Below are positions 1 through 9,142 of a stretch of 64,000 bases of DNA, one piece after another. The translations under genes and the position numbers were made by a program. Under the pieces are notes generated by a model that saw only the letters and a program-made list of their open reading frames with translations, made no database searches and was not told the origin of the DNA. How positions within the stretch are numbered: the stretch's first letter is position 1; every line of letters starts with the position of its first letter. The stretch is taken from positions 1 to 64,000 of the forward strand of contig JAQYIU010000099.1 of NCBI GenBank assembly GCA_028721415.1. Direction: 5' to 3'. This DNA comes from Lachnospiraceae bacterium (GTDB lineage: Bacteria > Bacillota > Clostridia > Lachnospirales > Lachnospiraceae).

Positions 1-23
1 ATCTTACGTTCATCTAAATTCAT
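1..23 (-). CDS. hrcA: HrcA heat-inducible repressor, N-terminal codons only (truncated by window edge)
   Basis: Reverse complement begins ATGAATTTAGATGAACGTAAG = MNLDERK, a typical HrcA N-terminus; GAAGG-type RBS upstream, CIRCE at 50-76, hemW/lepA neighbours. Confidence 0.8.
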
Positions 24-49
24 AACCTTCTTCCCTTCTTTCTTAGTTA

Positions 50-76
50 TTAGCACTCATTTGTATCGAGTGCTAA
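50..76. promoter_or_regulatory. CIRCE operator (HrcA binding site) upstream of hrcA
   Basis: TTAGCACTC-N9-GAGTGCTAA, exact CIRCE arms. Confidence 0.97.
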
Positions 77-89
77 TATCTTTATACAT

Positions 90-118
90 AAGTTATCACT
101 ATCTCTATTTCTTGTCAA
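90..118 (-). promoter_or_regulatory. Probable sigma-A promoter of the hrcA operon
   Basis: Minus strand TTGACA-17 nt-TAACTT immediately upstream of CIRCE. Confidence 0.7.
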
Positions 119-140
119 GCATTATTTTCTAATTTTTTCA

Positions 141-198
141 ATAAAAGAAACCATTCGATTACCGCAAATGTCATACTGCTATGTAATCAAATGGTTTC
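141..198 (-). terminator. Rho-independent terminator downstream of hemW
   Basis: Inverted arms GAAACCATTCGATTAC (147-162) / GTAATCAAATGGTTTC (183-198), then T-rich tract on minus strand. Confidence 0.75.
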
Positions 199-216
199 CT
201 ATATATTATCACTGGG

Positions 217-1347
217 TCATCCTAAAAGAAAATCCTCAAAAATCCGATTGCTTACATCAATCCCTGCATCGGTAAGTTTCAGGACGTCGTCTTCCACCTG
301 CAAAAACCCCATGGAAGAATATCGGTCAATCACCTCTCCATAAATCTCACGGACTGAAATTCCATATTCTTTCTTAAATTGAGAGATGGAAATTCCTTTC
401 CTTTTTCGGAGTCCAAAAATCATCCTGTCCTCCATTTGCTCCCGCAAAGATACCGTAGCGTACTCTTCTCTTTCTTCAAAAGGAAGAAATGGAATGTTCA
501 GATATTTTTTTAAATTTCTTTCATTGGAAAATCTCGCTTTATTATAGTAGGAGGAAGCTCCAAGGCCCACCCCCAGATAAGGCACCTGCTCCCAGTATCC
601 AAGATTATGAATACATTCTTTTCCCTTTCTGGCATAATTGGATATCTCATACCTGTCATATCCTTTTGCATTAAGAATGTCCCTTGTCTGTTCGTACATT
701 TTCCGTTCTGTCTCTTCATCCGGAAGCTGCCTTACGATTTCTTCTGATTCATAGAAAGGAGTGCCCTCCTCTATAATTAAACTATAAGAAGAAATGTGTT
801 CCGGATTCAGATCTGTCACCCGCCTTAAAGTCTCTTCATATTGAGAAAGGCTTTGTCCCGGAAGACCACTCATCAGATCAATGTTAATATTGGTAAATCC
901 GACCTTTCGGGCCTGATCATAGTTTTTCTCAAATTCCCGGAAATTATGAATCCGTCCCAAACGTTTTAAACAATTATCATCCGTACTTTGCAGCCCTATA
1001 CTAAGACGATTGATTCCAATCTCCTGATAACACTGCAGTTTTTCCTCATCCAAGGTACCCGGATTGGACTCGATGGTAATCTCAGCATCTGCTTCCAGAA
1101 GAAAACTCTTTCTGATCTGTAAAAAAATCTCCGTAATCTGTTCCGGCATTAAAATCGAAGGGGTACCTCCGCCGACAAACACACTTCTCACAGATTCTCC
1201 TCTAACTCTTTCGCCAGTTTGTTTGATTTCTTCTATCAACGCACGACAGTATGCATCAATCATATCATCCGTTTCCGGAAAAGATAAAAAATCACAGTAA
1301 TTGCATTTTCGGACACAAAAGGGAATATGAATATATAATTCCAGCAT
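217..1347 (-). CDS. hemW: Radical SAM heme chaperone HemW (HemN-like)
   Basis: MLELYIHIPFCVRKCNYCDF radical-SAM motif; synteny with lepA/hrcA. Confidence 0.93.
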   Translation of the reverse strand: MLELYIHIPFCVRKCNYCDFLSFPETDDMIDAYCRALIEEIKQTGERVRGESVRSVFVGGGTPSILMPEQITEIFLQIRKSFLLEADAEITIESNPGTLDEEKLQCYQEIGINRLSIGLQSTDDNCLKRLGRIHNFREFEKNYDQARKVGFTNINIDLMSGLPGQSLSQYEETLRRVTDLNPEHISSYSLIIEEGTPFYESEEIVRQLPDEETERKMYEQTRDILNAKGYDRYEISNYARKGKECIHNLGYWEQVPYLGVGLGASSYYNKARFSNERNLKKYLNIPFLPFEEREEYATVSLREQMEDRMIFGLRKRKGISISQFKKEYGISVREIYGEVIDRYSSMGFLQVEDDVLKLTDAGIDVSNRIFEDFLLG

Positions 1348-1361
1348 GAACCAGCCTCTCT

Positions 1362-3191
1362 TTAATCTTCATCCAGCTTCAGAACACTCATAAATGCCTT
1401 CTGCGGAATCTCTACATTTCCAACCTGGCGCATCCGTTTCTTTCCTTCCTTCTGTTTTTCCAGAAGTTTCTTCTTTCGGGAAATATCTCCGCCATAACAT
1501 TTTGCCAACACATCTTTACGAACCGCTTTTACCGTCTCTCTGGCAATGATCTTACTGCCGATGGCTGCCTGAATTGGAATTTCAAATAAATGTCTCGGAA
1601 TCTCTGTCTTTAATTTTTCGCAGATTTTTCTTCCCCTCTCATATGCAGAATCGGCATGAACGATAAAGGAAAGAGCATCGACGCCTTCTCTGTTGATAAG
1701 AATGTCCAGCTTCACAAGATCGGATCTCTGGTATCCTTTCATTTCGTAATCAAAGGATGCATATCCTCTGGAACGGGATTTCAATGCATCAAAGAAATCA
1801 TAAATAATCTCATTTAGCGGCAGTTCATATTTCAGAAGTGCACGGGTTTCCTCCATATACTCCATAGAAATATAAGTTCCACGACGTTCCTGACATAAGG
1901 TCATGATGGAACCGACATATTCTTTCGTCACCATGATTTCTGCAGAAACAATCGGTTCTTCCATATATTCAATCGTAGAAGGATCCGGCAGATTTGTCGG
2001 ATTGGTAAGGTCAAATACCGTGCCATCTGTCAGATGTACCTTATATATTACACTCGGTGCAGTAGTTACCAGATCAAGGTTATATTCTCTTTCCAGTCTC
2101 TCCTGAATGATCTCCAGATGAAGGAGTCCCAGAAAACCACAACGGAATCCAAATCCCAGAGCAACCGATGTCTCAGGTTCATATTGAAGCGAAGCATCAT
2201 TTAGCTGCAATTTCTCCAGCGCATCCCTGAGATCCGGATATTTCGCTCCATCGGCCGGATAGACACCACAAAATACCATGGAATTCACCTTTTTATAACC
2301 CGGCAGTGGTTCAGCACATGGATGATCAGCATCCGTCACCGTATCACCAACGCGGGTATCTTTTACATTTTTCAGACTGGCGGTAATATATCCAACCATA
2401 CCGGCACTCAGTTCATCACAAGGGAAAAACTGTCCGGCGCCAAAGGTTCCGACTTCCACTACCTCTGCTTTCGCTCCCGTCGCCATCATGAGCATATTAG
2501 TTCCTTTTCGAATGGTTCCTTCCATAATACGTGCGAAAATAATAACGCCTTTATAGGAATCATAAACACTGTCAAAGATTAACGCCTGTAGAGGATGATC
2601 AGGACTTCCGCCCGGTGCCGGAATCTTCTCTACAATCTGTTCCAGGACCTGATCAATGTTCAGACCATTTTTTGCGGAAATTCTCGGTGCATCTTCCGCT
2701 TCAATTCCAATAACATCCTCTATCTCTGTCACCACTCGTTCCGGATCGGCACTCGGCAGGTCAATCTTATTAATAACCGGCATAATCTCCAGATCATGAT
2801 CCAGTGCCAGATACACGTTAGCCCGGGTCTGCGCTTCAATTCCCTGTGCAGCGTCCACCACGAGAACAGCACCTTCACCTGCCGCCAGACTACGGCTCAC
2901 CTCATAATTACAATCCACATGTCCCGGTGTATCAATCAGATTAAGGATATATTCCTCTCCATCTTTCGCTTTATAAACGATACGTACCGCCTGGGACTTG
3001 ATCGTGATACCTCTTTCTCTCTCCAGATCCATGTTATCAAGAACCTGATTCTGCATCTCCCGGTCTGTCAGCAATCCGGTCTGCTCAATGATTCTATCTG
3101 CCAGGGTTGATTTGCCATGATCAATATGGGCAATGATACAAAAATTTCTGATTTTACTCTGGTCAATTCCAGCCAAAACATTTACCTCCAA
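1362..3191 (-). CDS. lepA: Elongation factor 4 (LepA)
   Basis: 609 aa; GTPase motifs [26 protein letters not shown]; LepA C-terminus [28 protein letters not shown]. Confidence 0.98.
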   Translation of the reverse strand: MEVNVLAGIDQSKIRNFCIIAHIDHGKSTLADRIIEQTGLLTDREMQNQVLDNMDLERERGITIKSQAVRIVYKAKDGEEYILNLIDTPGHVDCNYEVSRSLAAGEGAVLVVDAAQGIEAQTRANVYLALDHDLEIMPVINKIDLPSADPERVVTEIEDVIGIEAEDAPRISAKNGLNIDQVLEQIVEKIPAPGGSPDHPLQALIFDSVYDSYKGVIIFARIMEGTIRKGTNMLMMATGAKAEVVEVGTFGAGQFFPCDELSAGMVGYITASLKNVKDTRVGDTVTDADHPCAEPLPGYKKVNSMVFCGVYPADGAKYPDLRDALEKLQLNDASLQYEPETSVALGFGFRCGFLGLLHLEIIQERLEREYNLDLVTTAPSVIYKVHLTDGTVFDLTNPTNLPDPSTIEYMEEPIVSAEIMVTKEYVGSIMTLCQERRGTYISMEYMEETRALLKYELPLNEIIYDFFDALKSRSRGYASFDYEMKGYQRSDLVKLDILINREGVDALSFIVHADSAYERGRKICEKLKTEIPRHLFEIPIQAAIGSKIIARETVKAVRKDVLAKCYGGDISRKKKLLEKQKEGKKRMRQVGNVEIPQKAFMSVLKLDED

Positions 3192-3266
3192 TATTTATTT
3201 CATTTGTTAAAAATATTCTTACATATATGTCATACTGCTCTTAACATCTGACACAGAAAAATAATA

Positions 3267-4619
3267 TCATGAATTGAATTCTTTCTCAATCTTTTTCACA
3301 CAGTAGATGCAGGTCGGAAGAATATACATGACTGCTGTCAGCCAGGCGGCCTGATCTGCAAAACAGATGGCCATAAATCCAAAGATTGGCACGAACCAGA
3401 CACTTACCACAATACGGGCAATCATCTCCACCATACCGGAAAAAATCGCGCGCCCGGAATATCCCAGTCCCTGCGTACAAAGGCGTACTACAATTAAAAT
3501 ACCCAGTGCCCAATAGAAATATCCTGAATAGTGTAACAGCTGACCAGAGGCATCCAAAACCGAATCCTCTCCACCCGTCACAAAAATCATGGACAATTCT
3601 CTTCCAAAGAAAATCAGAACAAGACCAATGGCAATTCCATAGAACACTGCGATGGCTGTACCCTGCCATAAACCTTTTTTAATTCGGTCCACTCTTTTTG
3701 CCCCATAGTTCTGACTACAGAAGGTGGATACCGCAGTAGCCAGGGCATCAAAAGGACACATGGCGAACATTTTCAAACGGGAAGCTGCGGTAAAGGCAGA
3801 CACATAGACACTCCCCAAACCATTGTTGGCAGACTGCATCACCATACTTCCGATGGCTGTGATGGAAAACTGTAAGCCCATGGGAAAGCCCATAATCATC
3901 AGATGCTTTTGGAAATCTCCGATAAGATGGCATTCCTCTTTCTTTATTTTCAACACCGGATATTTTTTTATAATGAAAATGAGACACAAGAGACCGCTGA
4001 CCGCCTGTGCCGTAACCGTTGCAATTGCCGCTCCTGCACATCCCCATTTCAGTACTGTAATGCAGAATAAATCAAAAAACACATTCAATATTGTAGATAT
4101 TGCAAGAAAAATAAACGGAGTCTTACTATCTCCGATTGCCCTCATAATCCCGGAAGTCAAATTATAAAGTAACGTGAAAGGAATCCCCAAAAATATAATA
4201 AAAAGATAATTCCAGGCTCCTTGAAAGACGTCCGAGGGCGTGGACAAGACTTGTAAAATATTGGTACAAAGCAAAGCGCAGGCTATTGTCAATACCACGG
4301 CAAGAACTGCGGTCAAAACAAAACTATTATATATGTACCTGCGCATGGTTGCGTAATCTTTCGCACCAAATTTCTGTGCTACCGGGACACAGAATCCACA
4401 GCAGGTTCCGATGCAGAATCCCAGAACGAGAAACTGCACACTGCTAGATGCTCCAACACTGGCAAGGGCCCCGGTACCCAGAAAACGACCGACAATGGCC
4501 GCATCGACAAGATTATAGCCCTGCTGCAAAAGATTCCCGACTAAAAGTGGCAGAGCAAATCTCAAAATCAAGCCCAGAGGATTTCCCTCTGTCATATTTT
4601 TTGTTAATTCTTTTGACAT
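3267..4619 (-). CDS. MATE family efflux transporter
   Basis: 450 aa, ~12 TM; MTEGNPLGLILRFALPLLVGNLLQQGYNLVDAAIVGRFLG. Confidence 0.93.
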   Translation of the reverse strand: MSKELTKNMTEGNPLGLILRFALPLLVGNLLQQGYNLVDAAIVGRFLGTGALASVGASSSVQFLVLGFCIGTCCGFCVPVAQKFGAKDYATMRRYIYNSFVLTAVLAVVLTIACALLCTNILQVLSTPSDVFQGAWNYLFIIFLGIPFTLLYNLTSGIMRAIGDSKTPFIFLAISTILNVFFDLFCITVLKWGCAGAAIATVTAQAVSGLLCLIFIIKKYPVLKIKKEECHLIGDFQKHLMIMGFPMGLQFSITAIGSMVMQSANNGLGSVYVSAFTAASRLKMFAMCPFDALATAVSTFCSQNYGAKRVDRIKKGLWQGTAIAVFYGIAIGLVLIFFGRELSMIFVTGGEDSVLDASGQLLHYSGYFYWALGILIVVRLCTQGLGYSGRAIFSGMVEMIARIVVSVWFVPIFGFMAICFADQAAWLTAVMYILPTCIYCVKKIEKEFNS

Positions 4620-4625
4620 GTTACT

Positions 4626-4686
4626 AAAAAACTCCTTTCTCTCTGGCTGACACAGATCTCAGTCAGGAAAAAGGAGGTTTTTCATC
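4626..4686 (-). terminator. Hairpin between trpD and MATE gene; terminator-like and includes the MATE Shine-Dalgarno
   Basis: Minus: AAAAACCTCCTTTTTCCTGACTGAGATCTGTGTCAGCCAGAGAGAAAGGAGTTTTTT; arms CTCCTTT/AAAGGAG plus inner CTGACTGA/TCAGCCAG, then U6. Confidence 0.7.
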
Positions 4687-4688
4687 CA

Positions 4689-5702
4689 TTATTCTTCGTT
4701 GGACATACGGATAAATTCATCCAGTCTGGCTTTTGCAGCTCCACTGTCAATAAGATCAGCAGCCATTTTTACGCCTTCTTCCAACGTTTTTGCCTTTCCT
4801 GCTACATATAAACCTGCACCGGCATTTAATAAAACGGCATTTCTTTTCGGTCCCCGTTCCTCTCCATTTAAAATAGAAAGAGTAATCTGAGCATTTTCTT
4901 CCGGAGTACCACCAGTCAATGCCTCTTTTTCACATTTTTCAAATCCAAATTGTTCCGGCTCGATCTCATAAGATTTAAACTCACCTTCTTTGATCTCACA
5001 AACGGATGTTTTTGCGCTCATGGAAATCTCATCCAGTTTATCCTGACCATATACTACCATGGCATTTTTTACTCCCAGATTAGAGAGGACTCTTGCCAGC
5101 GGCTCCACAAGTGCTTCCTCATACACACCCATGACCTGCATATTGGCACCTGCCGGGTTGGATAACGGTCCTAAAATATTAAAAACCGTGCGAATTCCCA
5201 GTTCTTTTCTAACCGGTGCCACATATCTCATGGCTGAATGATATTTCTGCGCAAAAAGGAAACAGATGTTGTTATCTTTTAACATCTGTGCACTTTTCGC
5301 AGGGGACACATTAATGTTCACACCCAATGATTCCAGAACATCTGCAGCCCCGGATTTGCTGGAAGCAGCCCGATTACCGTGTTTTGCCACAGGCACATTT
5401 CCTGATGAAATGACAATGGCTGATGTTGTAGAAATATTAAAAGAATTGGATTGATCTCCACCGGTTCCCACGATTTCAAGAACTTCCATATCATTGAGCA
5501 GGCGAAGGCAATGTGCACGCATACCGGCTGCAGAACCGGTAATCTCATCGATCGTCTCCCCCTTCATGGCAAGAGCAGTCAGATATGCACTCTTTTGAAT
5601 GTCACTGGTCTGTCCGCTCATGATCTCATCCATCACTTCTTTCGCTGTTTCAAAACTCAGATTTTCTTTTTTACTTAAGGCAATAATGGCTTCTTTAATC
5701 AT
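4689..5702 (-). CDS. trpD: Anthranilate phosphoribosyltransferase
   Basis: 337 aa; [32 protein letters not shown] motifs. Confidence 0.96.
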   Translation of the reverse strand: MIKEAIIALSKKENLSFETAKEVMDEIMSGQTSDIQKSAYLTALAMKGETIDEITGSAAGMRAHCLRLLNDMEVLEIVGTGGDQSNSFNISTTSAIVISSGNVPVAKHGNRAASSKSGAADVLESLGVNINVSPAKSAQMLKDNNICFLFAQKYHSAMRYVAPVRKELGIRTVFNILGPLSNPAGANMQVMGVYEEALVEPLARVLSNLGVKNAMVVYGQDKLDEISMSAKTSVCEIKEGEFKSYEIEPEQFGFEKCEKEALTGGTPEENAQITLSILNGEERGPKRNAVLLNAGAGLYVAGKAKTLEEGVKMAADLIDSGAAKARLDEFIRMSNEE

Positions 5703-5784
5703 TTTCTTCCTTCCTTTCTTATTCAGATATCACATTGATATTCATACCTGAAATGCGACTCATTGCCACAGAAGGAAATGCACA

Positions 5785-6130
5785 GCAAAAGCACCCTTCC
5801 ATGACAATGCATTACTACGTTGTCAAGGACGGGTGCTGTATTTCTTCTATCTGATCCTGTTTCACCAATCTGCCCTTTCCGGGCAGATTCAGCTATAATC
5901 GGAAAACATCATCCGCGGTGCCACCTTGATTCACAAAAACTGTGCTCTTAGCGAGATACTATCATATCTCCGACAACTAACGTACGCCTTACGTCACAGT
6001 ATACTCAGCTAAACACAAAGATAAGCCTTTGACTGTGCCCTCAGTGGACCATTTATATAATCTGCGTTCGATCCGGCTTCCACCTCTCCGGACTCTCTGG
6101 GTGTGCACAATTATTTTTACTTCCACCTCA
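5785..6130 (-). ncRNA. T-box leader (probably tRNA-Trp-specific) upstream of trpD, with downstream terminator hairpin
   Basis: Minus: T-box core AAGGTGGCACCGCGGA (5912-5927); Stem I AGAGAGTCCGGAGAGGTGGAAGCCGGA; candidate UGG specifier at 6049-6051; GCACCC...GGGTGC-TTTT hairpin at 5785-5838. Confidence 0.88.
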
Positions 6131-6253
6131 TCGGTTTCATTTGTAATTGATATTTTATATCGTTTTAACTAATTAAAGCACAAAATTTTTTATTTGTCAA
6201 TTCCGAAAAGTACTTTTCCACAGCATTTCGCTAAATTTTTTCTTTACGTAAGA

Positions 6254-7486
6254 CTATTGATATGCTTTTTCTCCGGACAATAACCGATAGAGCAATTCGG
6301 CCAGCGGAACCATCGCATTTTTTGCCTCTGTTACTGTATTGTTTTGCGCTCCGACTTCAATGAGCATCGCCCGTTTTACCAGATGGAGATTATAACGATA
6401 ACCTTTTATGTAAATCTTTCTGGTATAATTCGGATAATATTTGGCAGCGAGGAGCTGCATCTGAAGACTAAAGGCCAGATTTTCTGTCTTGTTAGGATTG
6501 AAAAGATAATCAATCTCACCACTTTTCAGGCGACTGACTCCGTTAAAAAACATGATCTGAGCAGTCTTTTTTCCATCAATTTCAGTTACCAGATGAATGG
6601 AATCTTCCACAGAATCCCTATGAAGGTCCAACACGACCTGAATGGATGGATATTTTTTCAACGTAGCCTCCACACTGTCTCCCGCATAATTATACGCTGC
6701 ATTTCTATCCAGTTTTCCATTGACCTGATCATAAATAGAGGTATCATGGATGACAGAAATTCCATATTTATTTTCCAGTTCGTTCGCAAGCTTCTTTCCC
6801 ACATCAACAACAGATCCTGTTTTTCCTTTTGTTTTTTTATATGTTTCACTCCCATGGGTATGATAAATCAAAACCATCGGATTATCACCTGATACAGGGA
6901 GAGACAGATCCGTTTCCAATAATTTCTTTCCATTAAGATCTGCTTTTGTCATGGTCGTAGTTTCATCTACAATATAAAAATGATCCAACAAAAATTTATA
7001 ATCCGTTAACTTTGTAAAAGAATAGGTCTTTCCTGTTCCTGTTTGATCCATATTCCCCGGATCTTTTTTTTTATTTTCCACAGATTCGTCATCAGCTTCT
7101 GTAAAATAATCGGGAACTTTATCACTGTATAGAGAAGATATATTATCATTTCCGTTCCAATAATCCACACTATATTGCTGAACAGGGAATAATTCCGTCT
7201 GTATTACAGCACACAAAAAAGAGAGAAGAACATTATCTTCTTCCACATACTCTTCATATGACAAAAGCGGGACCAGCTCATTTTGAGCATGATTGATCCA
7301 GCTCTCCCCCGCATCTTTCCACAGTTCCATACGTAAAGGAATCTTCTTCGCAAACTCTCTCCATCTCGGATTATCTACCAGCCTGTGACCCGAAAACAAC
7401 ATCAGGCACAAAACCAGAAAAATTGTCATCAACAGAATTTCAACAATTCTGGTGAAATTTATTTTATTCTGATACATTTCCCCCAT
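6254..7486 (-). CDS. spoIIP: Stage II sporulation protein P
   Basis: 410 aa; VLIYHTHGSETYK, VVLDLHRDSV, LIEVGAQNNTVTEAKNA; adjacent to gpr. Confidence 0.95.
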   Translation of the reverse strand: MGEMYQNKINFTRIVEILLMTIFLVLCLMLFSGHRLVDNPRWREFAKKIPLRMELWKDAGESWINHAQNELVPLLSYEEYVEEDNVLLSFLCAVIQTELFPVQQYSVDYWNGNDNISSLYSDKVPDYFTEADDESVENKKKDPGNMDQTGTGKTYSFTKLTDYKFLLDHFYIVDETTTMTKADLNGKKLLETDLSLPVSGDNPMVLIYHTHGSETYKKTKGKTGSVVDVGKKLANELENKYGISVIHDTSIYDQVNGKLDRNAAYNYAGDSVEATLKKYPSIQVVLDLHRDSVEDSIHLVTEIDGKKTAQIMFFNGVSRLKSGEIDYLFNPNKTENLAFSLQMQLLAAKYYPNYTRKIYIKGYRYNLHLVKRAMLIEVGAQNNTVTEAKNAMVPLAELLYRLLSGEKAYQ

Positions 7487-7537
7487 CCTTTTTCTTCTCT
7501 GCTTCTGTTTTTTGGCACAGGTTTCCTTTCTGTATCT

Positions 7538-7565
7538 ATTTTATGCCTGTCCTCCCCAATTATGT
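7538..7565 (-). promoter_or_regulatory. Candidate sigma-E-type promoter of spoIIP
   Basis: Minus: ATAATT region (7558-7565), 12-nt spacer, CATAAAAT (7538-7545), near the sigma-E -10 CATACAAT. Confidence 0.4.
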
Positions 7566-7580
7566 CCCGTCATCATTTAT

Positions 7581-8528
7581 CTACTGATTTTTTCTCGCAA
7601 TCACGAAATTAATTCCTTCCGAAATCGTATAACTGATTCTTTTTACAGATTCATCAATTTCTTTTGGAGTTACATATAATCCGAATAATTCTTCCGACAA
7701 AGCCTGTGCCATAAATGGATATTTCTCACTGTCCGGCCAGTCCTCATACTGTTTCATCAATTTCCTGTCTCCAAAATATCCGATTACTGACTGCATAATA
7801 TCTCCTGCCAGCGCAGGAATGGAAATAACAGTTGGTACCCCCAGAGCAATCACCGGAATGCCCATGGTCGCTTCCGATATTTCATTCCGGTGATTTCCTA
7901 CCCCGGATCCGGGGGCAATACCAGTATCGCTGATCTGGATGGTACGATTCAATCGTTCTGATGTTTTAGCCGCCAATGCATCAATGACTACCATGGCTTC
8001 CGGCTTACTTTCCTTTATCACTCCTTTTAATATTTCCCCACTCTCCATTCCTGTCTGTGCCATCACTCCTGGTGAAAGCGCCATAGATGAACGCATCTTT
8101 TGAAAAGACTTCATCTCTTTCAGATGTCTTGTAATGAGAAGATTTTGTATTACCAGAGGTCCCAGGGCATCGGGAGTAACTTCACGGTTTCCCAGTCCCA
8201 CAAACAACACATTTTTTCTGCCTTCCAGCATTTTTTCCAGATGTATGGACAGACACCGGCTCATATCCTCATGAAATCCTCCATCATTTTTCGACAAATC
8301 CTTACCTTCCAGTGTGATATAATGTCCGATTGGTTTCCCCAAGAGCCTCTCTCCTGTTTCATTTTCTACTGTGATCACGACTTCTTTTAATCCACTATCT
8401 GAAAACTTCCTCTGTTCCATGGTTATCCCATCAGTCTGAAGAAGCTCTCCTTTTTCTTTCTCCAGTTCTTCCTGCAATTCCATTGCCAAATCTGTATGCC
8501 GTAATAATATCCTGCTTTTTCCTTTCAC
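7581..8528 (-). CDS. gpr: GPR endopeptidase (spore protease), likely GTG start
   Basis: RHTDLAMEL, LFVGLGNREVTPDALGP, PGVMAQTGMES; GGAGG RBS before GTG at 8526-8528. Confidence 0.95.
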   Translation of the reverse strand: MKGKSRILLRHTDLAMELQEELEKEKGELLQTDGITMEQRKFSDSGLKEVVITVENETGERLLGKPIGHYITLEGKDLSKNDGGFHEDMSRCLSIHLEKMLEGRKNVLFVGLGNREVTPDALGPLVIQNLLITRHLKEMKSFQKMRSSMALSPGVMAQTGMESGEILKGVIKESKPEAMVVIDALAAKTSERLNRTIQISDTGIAPGSGVGNHRNEISEATMGIPVIALGVPTVISIPALAGDIMQSVIGYFGDRKLMKQYEDWPDSEKYPFMAQALSEELFGLYVTPKEIDESVKRISYTISEGINFVIARKNQ

Positions 8529-8563
8529 ATTCTTTCCTCCTTGCATTTTTTCTGGTTATCCTT

Positions 8564-8593
8564 TATTATCAAAAAAAGTAAAAAAATTATTCA
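8564..8593 (-). promoter_or_regulatory. Candidate sigma-G/F promoter of gpr
   Basis: Minus: TGAATA (8588-8593), 17-nt spacer, GATAATA (8564-8570). Confidence 0.5.
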
Positions 8594-8621
8594 CTTTTTC
8601 TGGAAAACAAAAAATTAACTA

Positions 8622-8650
8622 TTGACAAAATGCGAAAGAACCTCTAGAAT
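8622..8650 (+). promoter_or_regulatory. Sigma-A promoter of rpsT
   Basis: TTGACA-17 nt-TAGAAT. Confidence 0.85.
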
Positions 8651-8742
8651 GTAATAGTATGTTTACATTAGATTGTCCGTGTCCATTATAATGCAAACCA
8701 ATGTGAGAAAATATTATTCAATTTAATTCGGAGGTGTACAGA

Positions 8743-9006
8743 TTGGCTAACATTAAATCTGCAAAAAAAAGAATCAAAGTTATCGAAACAAAAACTTTAA
8801 GAAATAAGATGATCAAGTCTAAAGTTAAAACTTGCATCAAGAAAGTTGAAGTTGCTATCGCAAAAGGTGATAAAGAAGCAGCTACAGCAGCTTTACAGGT
8901 TGCTATTTCCGAGATCAACAAAGCTACTTCTAAAGGAATCTTCCACAAGAATACTTCTGCAAGAAAGATTTCCCGCCTTACAAAAGCAGTGAACAAAATT
9001 GCATAG
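8743..9006 (+). CDS. rpsT: 30S ribosomal protein S20, TTG start
   Basis: MANIKSAKKRIKVIETKTLRNKMIKSKVKT...; GGAGG at 8730-8734, TTG at 8743; the supplied GTG start (8734) overlaps the RBS. Confidence 0.95.
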   Translation: MANIKSAKKRIKVIETKTLRNKMIKSKVKTCIKKVEVAIAKGDKEAATAALQVAISEINKATSKGIFHKNTSARKISRLTKAVNKIA

Positions 9007-9027
9007 TTTATAAATGGATTCATATAA

Positions 9028-9062
9028 CCTGGAAAGAGCGGCTGCTTTCCAGGTATTTTTTT
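9028..9062 (+). terminator. rpsT terminator
   Basis: CCTGGAAAG...CTTTCCAGG followed by a T-rich run. Confidence 0.85.
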
Positions 9063-9140
9063 ATGTGATAGGAAATTGCTCGATTTTCTATCACATAAAA
9101 ACCCTCCGTGGGGACAGAACTCTTTGTTCTGTGATGGAGC
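9061..9140. repeat. Structured intergenic element between convergent rpsT and holA
   Basis: Inverted repeat TTATGTGATAGGAAAT-TGCTCG-ATTTTCTATCACATAA, then ACAGAAC-TCTTT-GTTCTGT. Confidence 0.6.
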
Positions 9141-9142
9141 TG

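Noticed and set aside
2595-3110. 171-aa plus-strand ORF antisense to lepA
   Set aside because: Embedded in lepA with no recognisable domain.
6344-6892. 182-aa plus-strand ORF antisense to spoIIP
   Set aside because: Embedded in spoIIP with skewed composition and no supporting signals.
8718-9023. Minus-strand 101-aa ORF over rpsT
   Set aside because: rpsT on plus strand has promoter, RBS and terminator; the antisense ORF is an artefact.
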